Under the pieces are notes generated by a model, which worked only from the letters and a program-made list of their open reading frames with translations, was not told the origin of the DNA and did not search any database. A stretch of 64,000 bases of DNA from Gordionus sp. m RMFG-2023 (lineage: Eukaryota > Nematomorpha > Gordioida > Chordodea > Parachordodidae). Shown piece by piece: positions 61,201 through 64,000 of the stretch (position 1 is the stretch's first letter; the number at the start of each line of letters is the position of its first letter). The stretch covers positions 12,067,561 through 12,131,560 of the forward strand of contig NC_088775.1 of the NCBI RefSeq assembly GCF_954871325.1, read 5' to 3'. Both the position numbers and the translations under genes were made by a program.

Positions 61201-64000
61201 TTTGACTGAGTTGTTTACTTTGACAAAATTTCGTTCTATTTTCGGTGTAGAGGATTGTAAATCGATTCCACTTATGGCCTTTACCCCTATACCATTTCCA
61301 TGTAATTATCTAAAGCATACGAATGATAAAGGAGAATTGCCGTTACTCTTTGTCTCCCCTAATGACAACCGACACGAAACCAATACTCAGCAAAGAGACA
61401 TGTACGATAATCTTTTTACTTCGAATGATATCACGCCCGGACCATCATTATACTATTTGGAATTTTTGATTGACGCGTTCCTTGAAATCATCGAAACTTG
61501 CTACAAAACTATTCCGGATTGCGATTGGCTGCAAATTTGGACGGATTTAAATAAAACGTTTACTTTTAGGTATAATTCATTAGGGCTTCAAAAAAAATAA
61601 TTTAATATTCGTATGAAAAATAGTAATTCTCCAATAACCTTTTTGAAAAAAAATAAATTGATATTATTTATACATTAAAGTGATTGCAGGATATTTATTA
61701 ATATTTATAATTTGGAGGATAGTAATAAACATTAATGTACAGAATAAATAATATTATTATTAAGGGATACATTTTTTAGGCATATCGTTTTTATGATTAT
61801 CCGAGAAATAAATTTAAAATAAATAATTCCTATCACTTCCTATTCTTTTTATAACGGTGGGTCAGCTGTCCATATGATCCCCTTTCCGTGGTTGGCATAA
61901 CAATTTGTAATACTATGGTAGAGTATGCTCTACCATTTTTATGTTGTTTTAGATTTTCCTCGTTCTCATCATATCGCTCTTCACCTAATCGTCGTTTTCT
62001 TTCGCTTAACATATTCTAACCACAGTATTTCTTCTCATTCGCTTCTATCCCAATCTTTTTTCATAATTTTTTTTAGTTTCTGTCTCCAATATATATAGAT
62101 CTAACCATTTTCGTCTCTATTCTTTTCATATTTTGCCATTATTATGGATTTTTTATTTATTGTATTTAACCTTATTTGATTTATATTAGTGAATTAAAAA
62201 TTTCGGGCCTGGCTCTGGCTGGAAAAAGAATTTGCAGGGCACTTAATTATTAAAAATTTACAGGCGTTTCGAATTGGTTATTTATTAATATTCGTACATT
62301 TCTTTAATAATTTTTAAATAGATCTAATCCATCGCTTCAACCTCGCGCTATGATCGTTTACGGGTGCAGTAATAAATCCTTAAACGAACAAGACATTAAA
62401 CACTTATTGTGCATCCTCTCTAAAGCGTTAGAGTCCTTCGATAAAAATCAAATTTTGATTGAAAGTATTATTTTAAGTTTGACCAGACTCGAACCAATAG
62501 TTCCGAAGAACTCTCTTATACACCCGTCTCTATTTTGGGTGGCAATCGCTGTTCTGCAATTTGAAGATATTAAATTTTACGAGTGCGCTTTGGCTTTATT
62601 AGAGCAAGTTCTTCATTCTTTGCACGGCTACGGAATTTTTTACGAAAACTCCCTAGAACATGTCATGATGTCCTTTCGAAAACCTTTAGATTGGCATTTC
62701 AAACAAATTGATCATTGCGTCGGCCTTAGTTTTAAGCACAATTTTAATTTTGCATTAGTTGGGCATCTAATAAAAGGCTACCGCCATCCTAATACGAGCG
62801 TCGTTTCTAGAACTATTCGCATTTTTAATCATCTTTTGATGATAACATCGCTCGATAATTCTAATGATCAACCAAAAATTTCTCTTCATAACTTGCCTTA
62901 CATCACTGCGCTGCTTCCTGTGACCGAAGAGATCAAACTTAGATATCCTATAAAAAAATGTAAGAGTCCTTCTCATAAGTCCGATTCTTGCGCTTGCCCA
63001 ATTTCGAAGAAAAACATTTTCAACTCCCAGATCGAGATTTGTGCTCTAAATCATTCCTCGTTGCTTGACGATGAAAAGAACAGATCCGATCCTTTCAACC
63101 ATCTCAGCTTAACCAAGACGAATCGTAATAGCGATCCTACTATTTCCAAGAAAAATGTCACGTTTGAGGACAATCTTGGCATAGAAAATCAGTTGACGCC
63201 TAGGTGTTTCGTAAACAAGGACGAGTCGATGTTCTTTGCTTCCAAGACTAGGAGATCTAGCTCAATGCCAACCCCAACCTGTCAATCTCCTGACCTCCAG
63301 TCAGATTTTTCGAACTTAGTATTACAAAGCCGTTTCGATAATTCTCTCAACTCTGTTTCCTTGGGATCATTGAATACCATACATAAAGTTGAACCATCGA
63401 CCGATGATTACTCGCTACTAACATCCGCCTCTTCGTCACCCTACTTACGCGAAACGGGTCTCTCTTTTAGGGACTTCTTCTTTTCTACCGTCCTTACCCC
63501 TAAATCTCACCACACTTCTCTATGTTCACACGAAAACATTTTTCAATTGCTGAGGAATAATCCCGATGTTCAAGCCTTATTGATGGTTCTTCTAGCCACA
63601 CTCTTAAGACTGGACGAATATTACAATTTACCTCTCGCCTCGCATAACGCAGTCAACGGTTCCTCGAAAAAACTAGTGATATACCAGTATCTCGCCAAGG
63701 CGTCCGAGATTTTTCCTTTAGTATTTCCCGTGGTATATAACCTGATAGACGGGCGTCAGCTAATGAACAGCTTGCTACAAGTTTCCAATTTTAACTCATC
63801 CACTTTGGCCCATCCCTTGAAATCTTTTGAAACAATAATAAATAACTCGATTACATTTGCTCACCGCTCATCGCTAACAACGAATGCACTAAAGTTCAAA
63901 GGCTCGAATATCTATTTACCCGACATAACCCCTGTATTCCCAACTCCTTCCCCTGAAGTTAATGATGCTGTTCAGGAACCTCCTAGTTTGAACGCTGGTC
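19235..64000 (+). CDS. NF1: Neurofibromin gene (28 exons placed, 3' end beyond window)
   Basis: Neurofibromin is a large cytoplasmic and membrane-associated GTPase-activating protein that switches off Ras. The ATG at 19235 is preceded in frame by a TGA 12 nt upstream and begins MNSQKPIEWISLILNKFEEQ, aligning with residue 1 onward of human NF1 (...RPVEWVQAVVSRFDEQ). Exons then follow the human order: N-terminal repeats (exons 1-12), Cys/Ser-rich region (13-18), pre-GAP region (19-25), RasGAP (26-27), Sec14-PH and HEAT-like part (27), and start of the C-terminal domain (28). Phases agree at every junction except 7/8; junction 26/27 is phase-consistent but one of several options. The summed coding length is ~9.47 kb (>3,150 codons), against about 2,820-2,840 residues for human. 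The excess is largely a Cys-rich insertion in exons 22-24. Introns range from 39 nt to ~14 kb. No exon shows a disabling change, so the gene looks functional. Exon boundaries are predictions. Confidence 0.95.
19337..19480 (+). CDS. NF1: NF1 exon 2
   Basis: 48 codons. LPLISGAQSNHTR and then SLINISNYKFTTVVIGLANI align with human LPIKTGQQNTHTK and CLINISKYKFSLVISGLTTI. Ends AAG|GTATTA, phase 0. Confidence 0.92.
19520..19603 (+). CDS. NF1: NF1 exon 3
   Basis: 28 codons ending SIFIVLEMLEKCFLK (human SQLIILDTLEKCLAG). The preceding 39-nt intron is a multiple of three without a stop, so its retention would keep the frame. The donor is GTTTTT. Confidence 0.85.
19646..19714 (+). CDS. NF1: NF1 exon 4
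   Basis: 23 codons, LQRDVTKIDEY...KILIPELCH, matching human GQPKDTMRLDET...KQLLPEICH. Intron 3 is 42 nt and intron 4 is 46 nt. Confidence 0.88.
19761..19879 (+). CDS. NF1: NF1 exon 5
   Basis: Encodes IIDLSDDNQLIIKIQKLASN and on to LLLYKRIINK, weakly but collinearly matching the human segment after PEICHFLHTC. Ends AA|GTATAA (phase 2); the next intron is 44 nt. Confidence 0.8.
19924..20030 (+). CDS. NF1: NF1 exon 6
   Basis: Contains NDFEDLGNYYDIKLLQHMDF, matching human SEDNVDVHDIELLQYINVD. Starts with the third base of a split codon and ends G|GTAAAT (phase 1). Confidence 0.88.
20150..20226 (+). CDS. NF1: NF1 exon 7 (tentative)
   Basis: Acceptor CCTAG and donor GTCTGT would give a phase-compatible exon encoding VSKELNIILINIVLATIFSL. 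This could match human LKKVAQLAVINSLEKAFWNWV, but the similarity is weak. It ends in phase 0 whereas exon 8 needs two leftover bases, so a further exon covering the human ENYPDEFTKLY region must lie between them, or this exon is wrong. Confidence 0.35.
20227..20858. other. NF1 intron region, possibly hiding one exon
   Basis: Contains a 12-nt poly(G) tract (20516-20527) and an 85-codon open frame (20360-20617) with no resemblance to NF1 or any family I know. One NF1 exon is expected here from phase and from missing protein, but I could not place it. Confidence 0.4.
20859..21009 (+). CDS. NF1: NF1 exon 8 (3' boundary uncertain)
   Basis: FNILSLTAHIQKKKG and SELLINILPKMKDLQ align with human FDLVDGFAESTKRKA and PLQIILLILCPEIIQDI. 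The acceptor is TTATAG. The donor TGG|GTTATC at 21009 is chosen because it gives phase 0, which exon 9 needs; the last ~17 codons have no human match. A hAT element begins only 60 bp further on. Confidence 0.6.
23190..23600. repeat. Three degenerate tandem copies inside the hAT element
   Basis: The block ACTTTCAAAATAAAG(T/C)TT followed by an ATTAATTTAA segment recurs at about 23317, 23445 and 23561 (spacing ~128 and ~116 bp), each copy preceded by a GAGCTGG/GTATTGGAATGAAA-like stretch. It lies in a non-coding part of the transposase gene. Confidence 0.75.
24122..24207. repeat. Perfect 43-bp tandem duplication
   Basis: The unit AATGATATACACTAGCCTAT... is repeated head to tail at 24122 and 24165 without difference inside the hAT element, indicating a very recent duplication. 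Confidence 0.9.
24405..28498. other. Interior of NF1 intron 8, no gene
   Basis: No host exon or RNA gene is seen. It contains a split palindromic MITE (25085-25730), a C6TC6 tract (24451-24463) and long AT-rich stretches. Confidence 0.5.
25085..25730. repeat. Palindromic MITE copy, interrupted
   Basis: The left part (about 25085-25205: CGGCCAACCCAATATTTTAG, CAAACCTCGAGATTTTG) and the right part (about 25466-25730: TTGAGTTGGCCGTTTTAAAT, CTCAAACCGAGACGTTTAAA) are separated by ~260 bp. This suggests either an insertion into one copy or two overlapping partial copies. Confidence 0.5.
28499..30171 (+). mobile_element. piggyBac-like transposase relic
   Basis: A piggyBac (PGBD-type) DDE transposase is spread over several frames. 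In order: an acidic N-terminus from the ATG at 28499; a region matching SIDEMIVPFKGRCEFK and KPHKWGIKIFALCG (29145-29245); MLYDFEIY; YMDNLFSSYNLAVAL (29380-29425, with a conserved Asp); GTIRFNQ; ICKWFDNKLV; IIQDYNAGMGGVDLHDML (29691-29744, conserved Asp); and a C-terminal Cys-rich domain (RCKSCK ... FECLKCKISLC) ending near 30171. At least four stops or frameshifts separate the pieces. I could not identify the terminal repeats or a TTAA pair with confidence. It lies inside NF1 intron 8. Confidence 0.85.
30908..30921. repeat. Poly(G) tract, 14 nt
   Basis: Preceded directly by a run of about 10 T. It is the longest G/C homopolymer in the window. Confidence 0.9.
31301..31337. repeat. (GATA)n microsatellite
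   Basis: About nine GATA units with one imperfect unit (GTTA). Confidence 0.9.
32502..34040 (+). mobile_element. hAT transposon remnant, perfect 8-bp TSD GTATTTTT
   Basis: Termini CAGAGTTGTTAAA ... TTAACAACTCTG, flanked by GTATTTTT on both sides (32494-32501, 34041-34048). Both subterminal regions are arrays of TATCTGTATCTAGATA-like words. The + strand keeps scattered transposase pieces: KRPLTLTQGTLDDLIIAF near 33290-33350 and the C-terminal dimerisation block PSSAPVERLFSVAKNVFTD near 33616-33680. The frame is heavily broken and the zinc finger is not recognisable, so it is inactive. It shares its first 13 bases with the elements at 6904 and 48340, but its subterminal sequence differs. Confidence 0.92.
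34205..34381. repeat. Palindromic MITE-like repeat
   Basis: Inverted arms: TTTAACAGCTGATCAATTTT on the left and AAAATCGATCAGCTGTTTAA on the right, extending outward through GATCCGATCCGACG and AGATCGGACTCC. It has no coding potential. One arm resembles sequence near 17627-17690. Confidence 0.6.
34865..35041 (+). CDS. NF1: NF1 exon 9
   Basis: 59 codons. TCIKLCKASTYININQSNNV and VMFIMVQSVMAEVK match human ACVKLCKASTYINWEDNSV and IFLLVQSMVVDLK. Acceptor TTTAAG, donor AAG|GTAAAT, phase 0 at both ends. Confidence 0.93.
35521..35724 (+). CDS. NF1: NF1 exon 10
   Basis: 68 codons. AHLFNVHRPYSRGSSYF, ELMRDFFITCFRVNPHG and FHFVLFDSLHKIVTQ match human NLLFNPSKPFSRGSQ, DLMIDCLVSCFRISPHN and FHYVLVNSLHRIITN. 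Acceptor ACCAG, donor CAA|GTAAAT. Confidence 0.95.
36087..36165 (+). promoter_or_regulatory. tRNA-like head of the LINE with A and B boxes
   Basis: GCCGGGGTGGCCTAATGGGT contains an A-box-like TGGCCTAATGGG (from 36092). GGTTCAATCC at 36146-36155 fits the B-box consensus. Spacing (54 nt) is slightly wider than in a tRNA. A Pol III-type internal promoter is inferred, not shown. The same head with a B box at 8529 starts the SINE-like element. Confidence 0.6.
36306..39242 (+). CDS. LINE ORF: endonuclease-reverse transcriptase, 978 aa
   Basis: A single polyprotein that would nick target DNA and copy the element's RNA at the nick (target-primed reverse transcription). The N-terminal apurinic-type endonuclease shows SLNIGTL (about residue 43), CIQETKWKG (about 70), GGDLNAHVG (about 175) and TQIDYMLISRR (about 243). 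The reverse transcriptase has PIFKNKGDPHNCQNYRGI, QFGFMPGRSTTDA (about 600), FLDLEKAFDRIP (about 632), GVHQGSALSPLLF (about 691) and the catalytic FADD (724-727). The C-terminal part has LRWYGHTMRR and KRKRGRPKLQW. No RNase H domain and no separate ORF1 are seen, as usual for the RTE clade. All catalytic residues are present, with no frameshift. The start at 36306 is the first ATG after the tRNA-like leader; minus-strand frames inside are shadows. Confidence 0.95.
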   Translation: MKDTNENMNMKARAFPPCDAQGVDLHPVKNKVKVKAKKTRLASLNIGTLKGKTRELASMLNRRKVDIACIQETKWKGQKTLMIGDGYKLYYNGLVSNRNGVGIILSQDLTSSVVEVNRISDRLMKIKLCIGQSILHILSVYAPQTGCKEEEKDDFRAILDEAVMEIPKDDLVIIGGDLNAHVGKARDSYKRHHGGFGYGERNDEGEHVLKFAQAFDLALTNTYYRKKDSHLITYESGTRKTQIDYMLISRRRLKDVIDCKVIPGEDIAAQHKLLIMDLQISNKSTQNKIKLEPCIKWGKLKTMTDAFAINANIETINCSQVSEKIWTDLSSRLIDTAKSTLGLTRGGNKSHKELWWWNQEVQTTIQEKKALYKIWYKSKNADDKSRYKKSKRLATKAVARAKSMAYDDMYEDLHTKEGQNKIYRLAKQREKNSRDINGAPKVIKNKDGKLIIKEKEIMNRWKEYFQELLNFNSHILHLDEHSPCQNLVQPITEQEIITCLKHMKNNKARGPDDIPIESLKALGDDGIHLLTNLYNKILGNEEVPQKWRQSYLVPIFKNKGDPHNCQNYRGIKLMSHCLKLYEKIIEKRLRDIIEIGETQFGFMPGRSTTDAIHAIRQMSEKYREKNKKLHMVFLDLEKAFDRIPRKLIWWALRHKKVPEKYIRIIEDMYMGHTTMVRSTTGTSAGFTIAEGVHQGSALSPLLFITVIDVLAQSIPQTVPWNMIFADDIVILAESKDEMKERLVNWINILETHGLKVNREKTEYMVIGGDETESIDINDWQISAIESCKYLGSTIQTNGTIEKEIKNKINQGWLKWRSLSGVLFDKRIPHKLKGKIYSSIVQPTILYSSETWPTKESDERSLQTMEMRMLRMIAGVTRKDKVRSTRILNSLKVVPIKTKLMVNRLRWYGHTMRRPMNYIGNKVERLEVMGKRKRGRPKLQWGHKVRANIKKYKIDKRDCTNNIKWREMLKELTTRKGES
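39609..39740 (+). CDS. NF1: NF1 exon 11
   Basis: 44 codons. PSKAWWPKIDILFNKSVDLR and NLFSDVLTKATHG match human ALDWWPKIDAVYCHSVELR and NMFGETLHKAVQG. Acceptor AAATAG, donor ACA|GTATTT. Confidence 0.93.
39925..40047 (+). CDS. NF1: NF1 exon 12
   Basis: 41 codons. SFKEKVTTLKFKDK and YKQLLLCAIKLFNMKPILFL match human TFKEKVTSLKFKEK and YKYLLLSMVKLIHADPKLLL. The donor GTAAGT is the best consensus donor in the gene. Confidence 0.95.
40191..40473. repeat. Short MITE-like element in NF1 intron 12
   Basis: Inverted ends TCGGTAAATAGTCACATG and CATGTGACTATTTGCCGG (16 of 18 positions match), 283 bp apart, no coding capacity. A target duplication is not obvious. Confidence 0.65.
40719..40963 (+). CDS. 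NF1: NF1 exon 13
   Basis: FSVAELINALASLVHLAST and MPEVAQEAMNALLHLH match human STAELITGLVQLVPQSH and MPEIAQEAMEALLVLH. The end, NFWSI plus a split Ser codon, matches human TFWEIS. Acceptor CTATAG, donor AG|GTTTTT (phase 2). Between the YW and the FW the exon is about 17 residues longer than human because of a short internal duplication (NTLNFCQ / HMLNFWS). Confidence 0.9.
41257..41462. repeat. Palindromic MITE copy in NF1 intron 13
   Basis: Left arm ATTAAACGGCTCGATTTG; right arm CTCAAATTGAATCGTTTAAC, with the typical TTAGATGTCCAAACCTTTGT interior. Confidence 0.7.
41571..41757 (+). CDS. NF1: NF1 exon 14
   Basis: SQVILSVCQKL and NVLRWLWHVLTLRNEYML match human SQMLFYICKKL and EILKWLREILICRNKFLL; the end, FLKLE, matches QTKLE. 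The acceptor follows a run of A (AAAAAG), which is unusual, but the phase and the SSQ match fix it. Donor GTAAAA. Confidence 0.88.
41822..42017 (+). CDS. NF1: NF1 exon 15
   Basis: VVCFTFIWSVNIDAVLISMS and FANLCKEVDIRC match human VALYMFLWNPDTEAVLVAMS and FRHLCEEADIRC; CPNYEVYKEIA matches LPNYNTFMEFA. Ends ACAG|GTTATT (phase 1). Intron 14 is 64 nt. Confidence 0.94.
42323..42722 (+). CDS. NF1: NF1 exon 16
   Basis: Begins GRAANQKQVLKLLRRIEYST and continues QAWEDAYKSWEAL (human GRAALQKRVMALLRRIEHPT and EAWEDTHAKWEQA). The remaining ~85 codons are Ser/Asn-rich and unaligned; they belong to the Cys/Ser-rich regulatory region. The donor AG|GTTCTT is chosen for phase 2. Confidence 0.87.
42791..43328. 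mobile_element. Non-autonomous hAT MITE, perfect TSD CTTATCTC
   Basis: Ends TAGGGCTGTGCCGAT ... ATCGGCACAGCCCTA, flanked by CTTATCTC on both sides (42783-42790 and 43329-43336). 538 bp, no coding capacity, subterminal ATCGGAT/ATCCGAT words. It sits 68 bp after the donor of NF1 exon 16. Confidence 0.93.
43651..43878 (+). CDS. NF1: NF1 exon 17
   Basis: HDINEWANITGYLLACGHLS matches human DSLQEWINMTGFLCALGGVC. The acceptor ATTCAG and the split Ser codon agree with exon 16. The donor AA|GTTTTT is inferred from phase with exon 18; an earlier GT (GTAATC) cannot be excluded. Confidence 0.83.
43879..45847. other. NF1 intron 17
   Basis: Contains one divergent palindromic MITE (43925-44095) and long A/T homopolymer-rich DNA; nothing else is recognised. 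Confidence 0.5.
43925..44095. repeat. Divergent palindromic MITE copy
   Basis: Left arm GTGAAGCAAAATCGTTCT; right arm TGGAGCCATTTTGCATCACT. The interior keeps a GGCATCTATTATCGTAATCT segment and TTAAAATATTGAGCTAGCC. Confidence 0.5.
45848..45958 (+). CDS. NF1: NF1 exon 18
   Basis: TTTSSRKSSLAYASLDSN and YSPITQ correspond to human VSERKGSMISVMSSEGN and DTPVSK. Acceptor TTTAG, donor CA|GTTTTT; phase 2 on both sides. A Ser-rich segment, RKSS, is a possible basophilic kinase site (inference). Confidence 0.82.
46156..46327 (+). CDS. NF1: NF1 exon 19
   Basis: FIDNLLQLLVCENEKYGLAV and HPTLYPILFEQIRMRIDKFF match human FMDRLLSLMVCNHEKVGLQI and SPALYPMLFNKLKNTISKFF. Acceptor TTGTAG, donor GAG|GTCGAA, phase 0. 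Confidence 0.94.
46980..47107 (+). CDS. NF1: NF1 exon 20
   Basis: VLICEANSRFMEHVLFMIKQ matches human VLLTDTNTQFVEQTIAIMKN; FNIENLVSNII matches IETMMLNLV. Acceptor TATAG, donor AA|GTTTGA (phase 2). Confidence 0.9.
47590..47665 (+). CDS. NF1: NF1 exon 21
   Basis: A short exon: YVRYLDISSPLLFSMKIKTC and QLVET match human YVRVLGNMVHAIQIKTKLC and QLVEV. Acceptor TTTAG, donor ACC|GTATTT. Confidence 0.88.
48055..48311 (+). CDS. NF1: NF1 exon 22, start of Cys-rich insertion
   Basis: The first ~29 codons (MMKRRMDLTFRQEIKFRNKL and VEYIVGWIV) match human VMMARRDDLSFCQEMKFRNK and MVEYLTDWVM. The next ~56 codons, from PFPRFVVSPFLTPFP to MAPCVHLITEK, have no human counterpart and hold three cysteines. Codon composition stays like the conserved part, and the frame is open to the donor AA|GTTTGA, which joins in phase with exon 23. 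Confidence 0.87.
48340..49589 (+). mobile_element. Internally deleted hAT transposon, 7/8 TSD
   Basis: Ends CAGAGTTGTTAAAG ... GCTTAACAACTCTG, flanked by ATAGTAGT (48332-48339) and ATCGTAGT (49590-49597). The + strand retains a BED zinc-finger piece (KFMCSNCKKY, about 48640-48665), SLVDNPSFTMM (about 48946-48980) and the C-terminal SSASAERLFSKAQLIFSDHR (about 49206-49268). These pieces, and the GCTA/TAGC-rich subterminal DNA, match the element at 6904-8292, so the two are copies of one family. It is non-functional. It inserted only 28 bp downstream of the exon 22 donor of NF1, in the same orientation. Confidence 0.9.
49785..49990 (+). CDS. NF1: NF1 exon 23, wholly within the Cys-rich insertion
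   Basis: From acceptor TATATAG the frame encodes DLCPPRDCTNTSNF, RERCICPNKSMLKYSGLCHS and NNEDKGAKIDFI with no stop, ending A|GTAAAT (phase 1). It joins exon 22 and exon 24 in phase at both ends. No similarity to human NF1 or any domain I recognise; five cysteines. Support is from phase, splice sites and composition, not homology. Confidence 0.7.
49991..51306. other. 5' part of NF1 intron 23
   Basis: No family recognised. A 69-codon frame at 50844-51053 (SLTCCYKPVFPLIEF...) has somewhat balanced composition and could be a transposon remnant, but I cannot assign it. Confidence 0.4.
51713..53949 (+). mobile_element. Foldback PIF/Harbinger element, TSD TTA
   Basis: Ends TAGTGCGCACAAATT ... TTTGTGCGCACTA with the 3-bp duplication TTA (51710-51712 and 53950-53952). 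Removing the element restores GCTTTATATTTGTAC, exactly as in the uninterrupted right arm of the host transposon at ~55530. The element is a giant palindrome: 51713-52553 and 53103-53949 are inverted copies (about 845 bp each, with small differences) around a ~550-bp unique spacer. The left arm plus spacer carry the transposase gene; the right arm carries only its first part, reversed. Confidence 0.9.
51830..53024 (+). CDS. PIF/Harbinger transposase, intron-containing
   Basis: DDE nuclease family that cuts and pastes the element. Pieces in order: MELITLDNEK... with LKGDLTTSQFINYTRMKRST; EDRLFLTLR joined across a 43-nt intron (52128-52170) to YLITGMSFSQLSYSSRISKS; IYMPKPTRKDWER; then, after a likely 48-nt intron, LDGKHIYIKCP with GSQFYCYKHRFTVVLLALTD (first catalytic Asp in ALDGKHI), DVGAYGKQSDGGVFKNSSLY (second Asp), and after a ~57-nt intron PYVMVADDAFQLSSYLMKPY and HARISVERSFRGIVKKFEIL (catalytic Glu region), ending near LLHNIIISNEG. 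The right palindromic arm encodes the GALDGKH stretch in reverse. One in-frame stop precedes LALDGKHI in this arm, so the left copy is probably inactive. No Myb-like second gene is seen. Confidence 0.82.
54343..55192 (-). pseudogene. Broken transposon protein (ADFSEN / FSDGA / KRLAARASLQRP family)
   Basis: On the minus strand, from 55192 downward, in shifting frames: KLKERLNILFDENSIDY, FKQWIAVDQTTLETL, IIADFSENMHFLVQNHAQGF, QATINSFIIYY, VISDCLKHNACAFYLF, IYYFSDGAVTNIKIKDFINL, HENDFGIKAE, GAVTKRLAARASLQRPYEHH, NNIYGINYIFVSNNEY and RFLRAKRISGTQSSKL. I recall this order of blocks from an uncharacterised, repeated protein family in many animal genomes. The conserved Asp residues in ADFSEN and FSDGA suggest, but do not prove, a DDE-type transposase. 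Several frameshifts and stops are present. Its position between long inverted repeats supports it being the transposase of the outer element. Confidence 0.65.
56080..56440 (+). CDS. NF1: NF1 exon 24: end of Cys-rich insertion and return to conserved NF1
   Basis: The first ~79 codons are the last part of the insertion and hold three CxxC pairs: CYKC (56094-56105), CNEC (56148-56159) and CYHC (56238-56249). From RELDSACLNALALLLDGLPL (human RDLDQASMEAVVSLLAGLPL) and EAKSLLFQK (human EAKSQLFLK) the conserved protein resumes. Acceptor CTTTAG; donor AA|GTAACT (phase 2). Confidence 0.9.
56925..57237 (+). CDS. NF1: NF1 exon 25
   Basis: Begins YLTVFLNLVNG (human YFTLFMNLLND) and contains TILTASRMLNANLDIGLTHC (human TVLAMSNLLNANVDSGLMHS). 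The segment between is Ser/Pro/Cys-rich where human has a Gly/Arg-rich stretch. The 3' end, SAFLSTSLNS|GTTTCA, is chosen for phase 0 and is less certain. Confidence 0.87.
57238..57790. other. NF1 intron 25
   Basis: Contains GGGCC/CGGGTT-rich words at about 57340-57415 (for example CGGGCCAGGTCGGGC) resembling the end of a hAT-type MITE, but no partner end was found. Nothing else is seen. Confidence 0.4.
57791..58091 (+). CDS. NF1: NF1 exon 26, start of RasGAP domain
   Basis: TFILEMLANILREGAQFDSL, HGDRFGRLTDLVTMI and GELPIASALAYACSQ match human TFMEVLTKILQQGTEFDTL, LADRFERLVELVTMM and GELPIAMALANVVPC; HLSYQLYWNAFSRQ matches HLLYQLLWNMFSKE. The donor G|GTAGTC is one of several phase-compatible choices up to 58137, so the last residues are tentative. 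Confidence 0.87.
58410..61569 (+). CDS. NF1: NF1 exon 27: RasGAP core, Sec14-PH, HEAT-like region
   Basis: A 3.16-kb exon. The RasGAP part has FWRGNDFVNKLMSACF, where the Arg (codon 58460-58462) aligns with the catalytic arginine finger of human NF1 (R1276). It also has the GAP signature LRFINPAILVPQEYDL near 58873, and YQEKIGEYL with HKTTGRRPFDKLTTLLGYLG. From about 59460 (SLNIFYQSGVSKEDHPVFYY) to about 60210 lies the lipid-binding Sec14-PH module (IYHIILTLKPY-like block, NCNSWVREFTKFHDRI, ALKLAHKGTRVTIKIG, DVYYASEIEEVGLLD). The rest, RAKDVPGTLLNMALSHL, RSAAYNLLCALSSAFNL, HLTLDFMEESVSR and LGSRHGEILLDT, follows the helical C-terminal half. It ends TTTAG|GTATAA (phase 2). The exact 5' splice point (58410 or a nearby AG) is uncertain. 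Confidence 0.96.
61570..62321. other. NF1 intron 27
   Basis: No repeat ends or genes are recognised. It contains pyrimidine-rich DNA (61960-62130) but no sign of an exon. Confidence 0.5.
62322..64000 (+). CDS. NF1: NF1 exon 28, C-terminal half, runs off the window
   Basis: The frame is open to the last base. SNPSLQPRAMIVYGCSNKSL, HLLCILSKALESF, PSLFWVAIAVLQFEDIKFY, KPLDWHFKQIDHCVGL and HNFNFALVGHLIKGYRHP match human NPSLQPRALVVFGCISKRV, RILSKALES, KALFWVAVAVLQLDEVNLY, NPLEWHCKQMDHFVGL and SNFNFALVGHLLKGYRHP. A Ser/Asn-rich linker follows (about 62950-63540) with KTRRSSSMP at the place of human ARKSMSLD. Conserved sequence resumes at NNPDVQALLMVLLATLLRLD and YQYLAKASEIFPLVFPVVYN. The remaining C-terminus must lie past 64000. 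Confidence 0.95.

Overview
This window is AT-rich nuclear DNA from what is most likely an invertebrate animal. The diagnostic locus is a neurofibromin (NF1) gene on the + strand. It starts at 19235 and is still open at 64000. I placed 28 exons by conserved protein segments, splice sites and reading phase; the exon 7/8 region and the exon 26/27 junction are uncertain. The product already exceeds 3,100 residues before the missing C-terminus. N-terminal helical repeats, the Cys/Ser-rich region, the RasGAP with its arginine finger, the Sec14-PH module, the HEAT-like C-terminal half and the start of the C-terminal domain are all recognisable. Identity to animal NF1 from the first residues onward argues for a metazoan. 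I cannot name the species.

Layout. 1-15 kb has no supported host gene. It holds a decayed LINE-type reverse transcriptase, a tRNA-like relic, an internally deleted hAT transposon, a 0.8 kb SINE-like element and several copies of a ~220 bp palindromic MITE. At 15.7-17.1 kb lies an intronless gene of unknown function (459 aa) behind a tandem duplication. From 19.2 kb NF1 runs to the end. Its 5' introns are only 39-46 nt, whereas many later introns are swollen by transposons: a 3.3 kb hAT, a piggyBac relic, a second and a third CAGAG-type hAT, an intact LINE (3.2 kb, 15-bp target duplication), a 0.54 kb hAT MITE, and a nested structure at 51.3-55.95 kb in which a foldback PIF/Harbinger has split one ~0.7 kb terminal repeat of another DNA transposon.

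Most notable points. (1) NF1 carries about 190 extra residues, with 14 cysteines and three CxxC pairs, just upstream of the RasGAP, at a place where vertebrate NF1 has about a dozen residues. (2) The intact LINE begins with a tRNA-like head (A and B box), and the SINE-like element at 8.5 kb has the same 5' head and 3' tail around an unrelated tandemly duplicated core. (3) The Harbinger transposase gene is split by introns of about 43-57 nt, similar in size to the host's smallest introns.

All alignments to human NF1 and to transposon families were made by eye from memory. No database search or transcript evidence was available.
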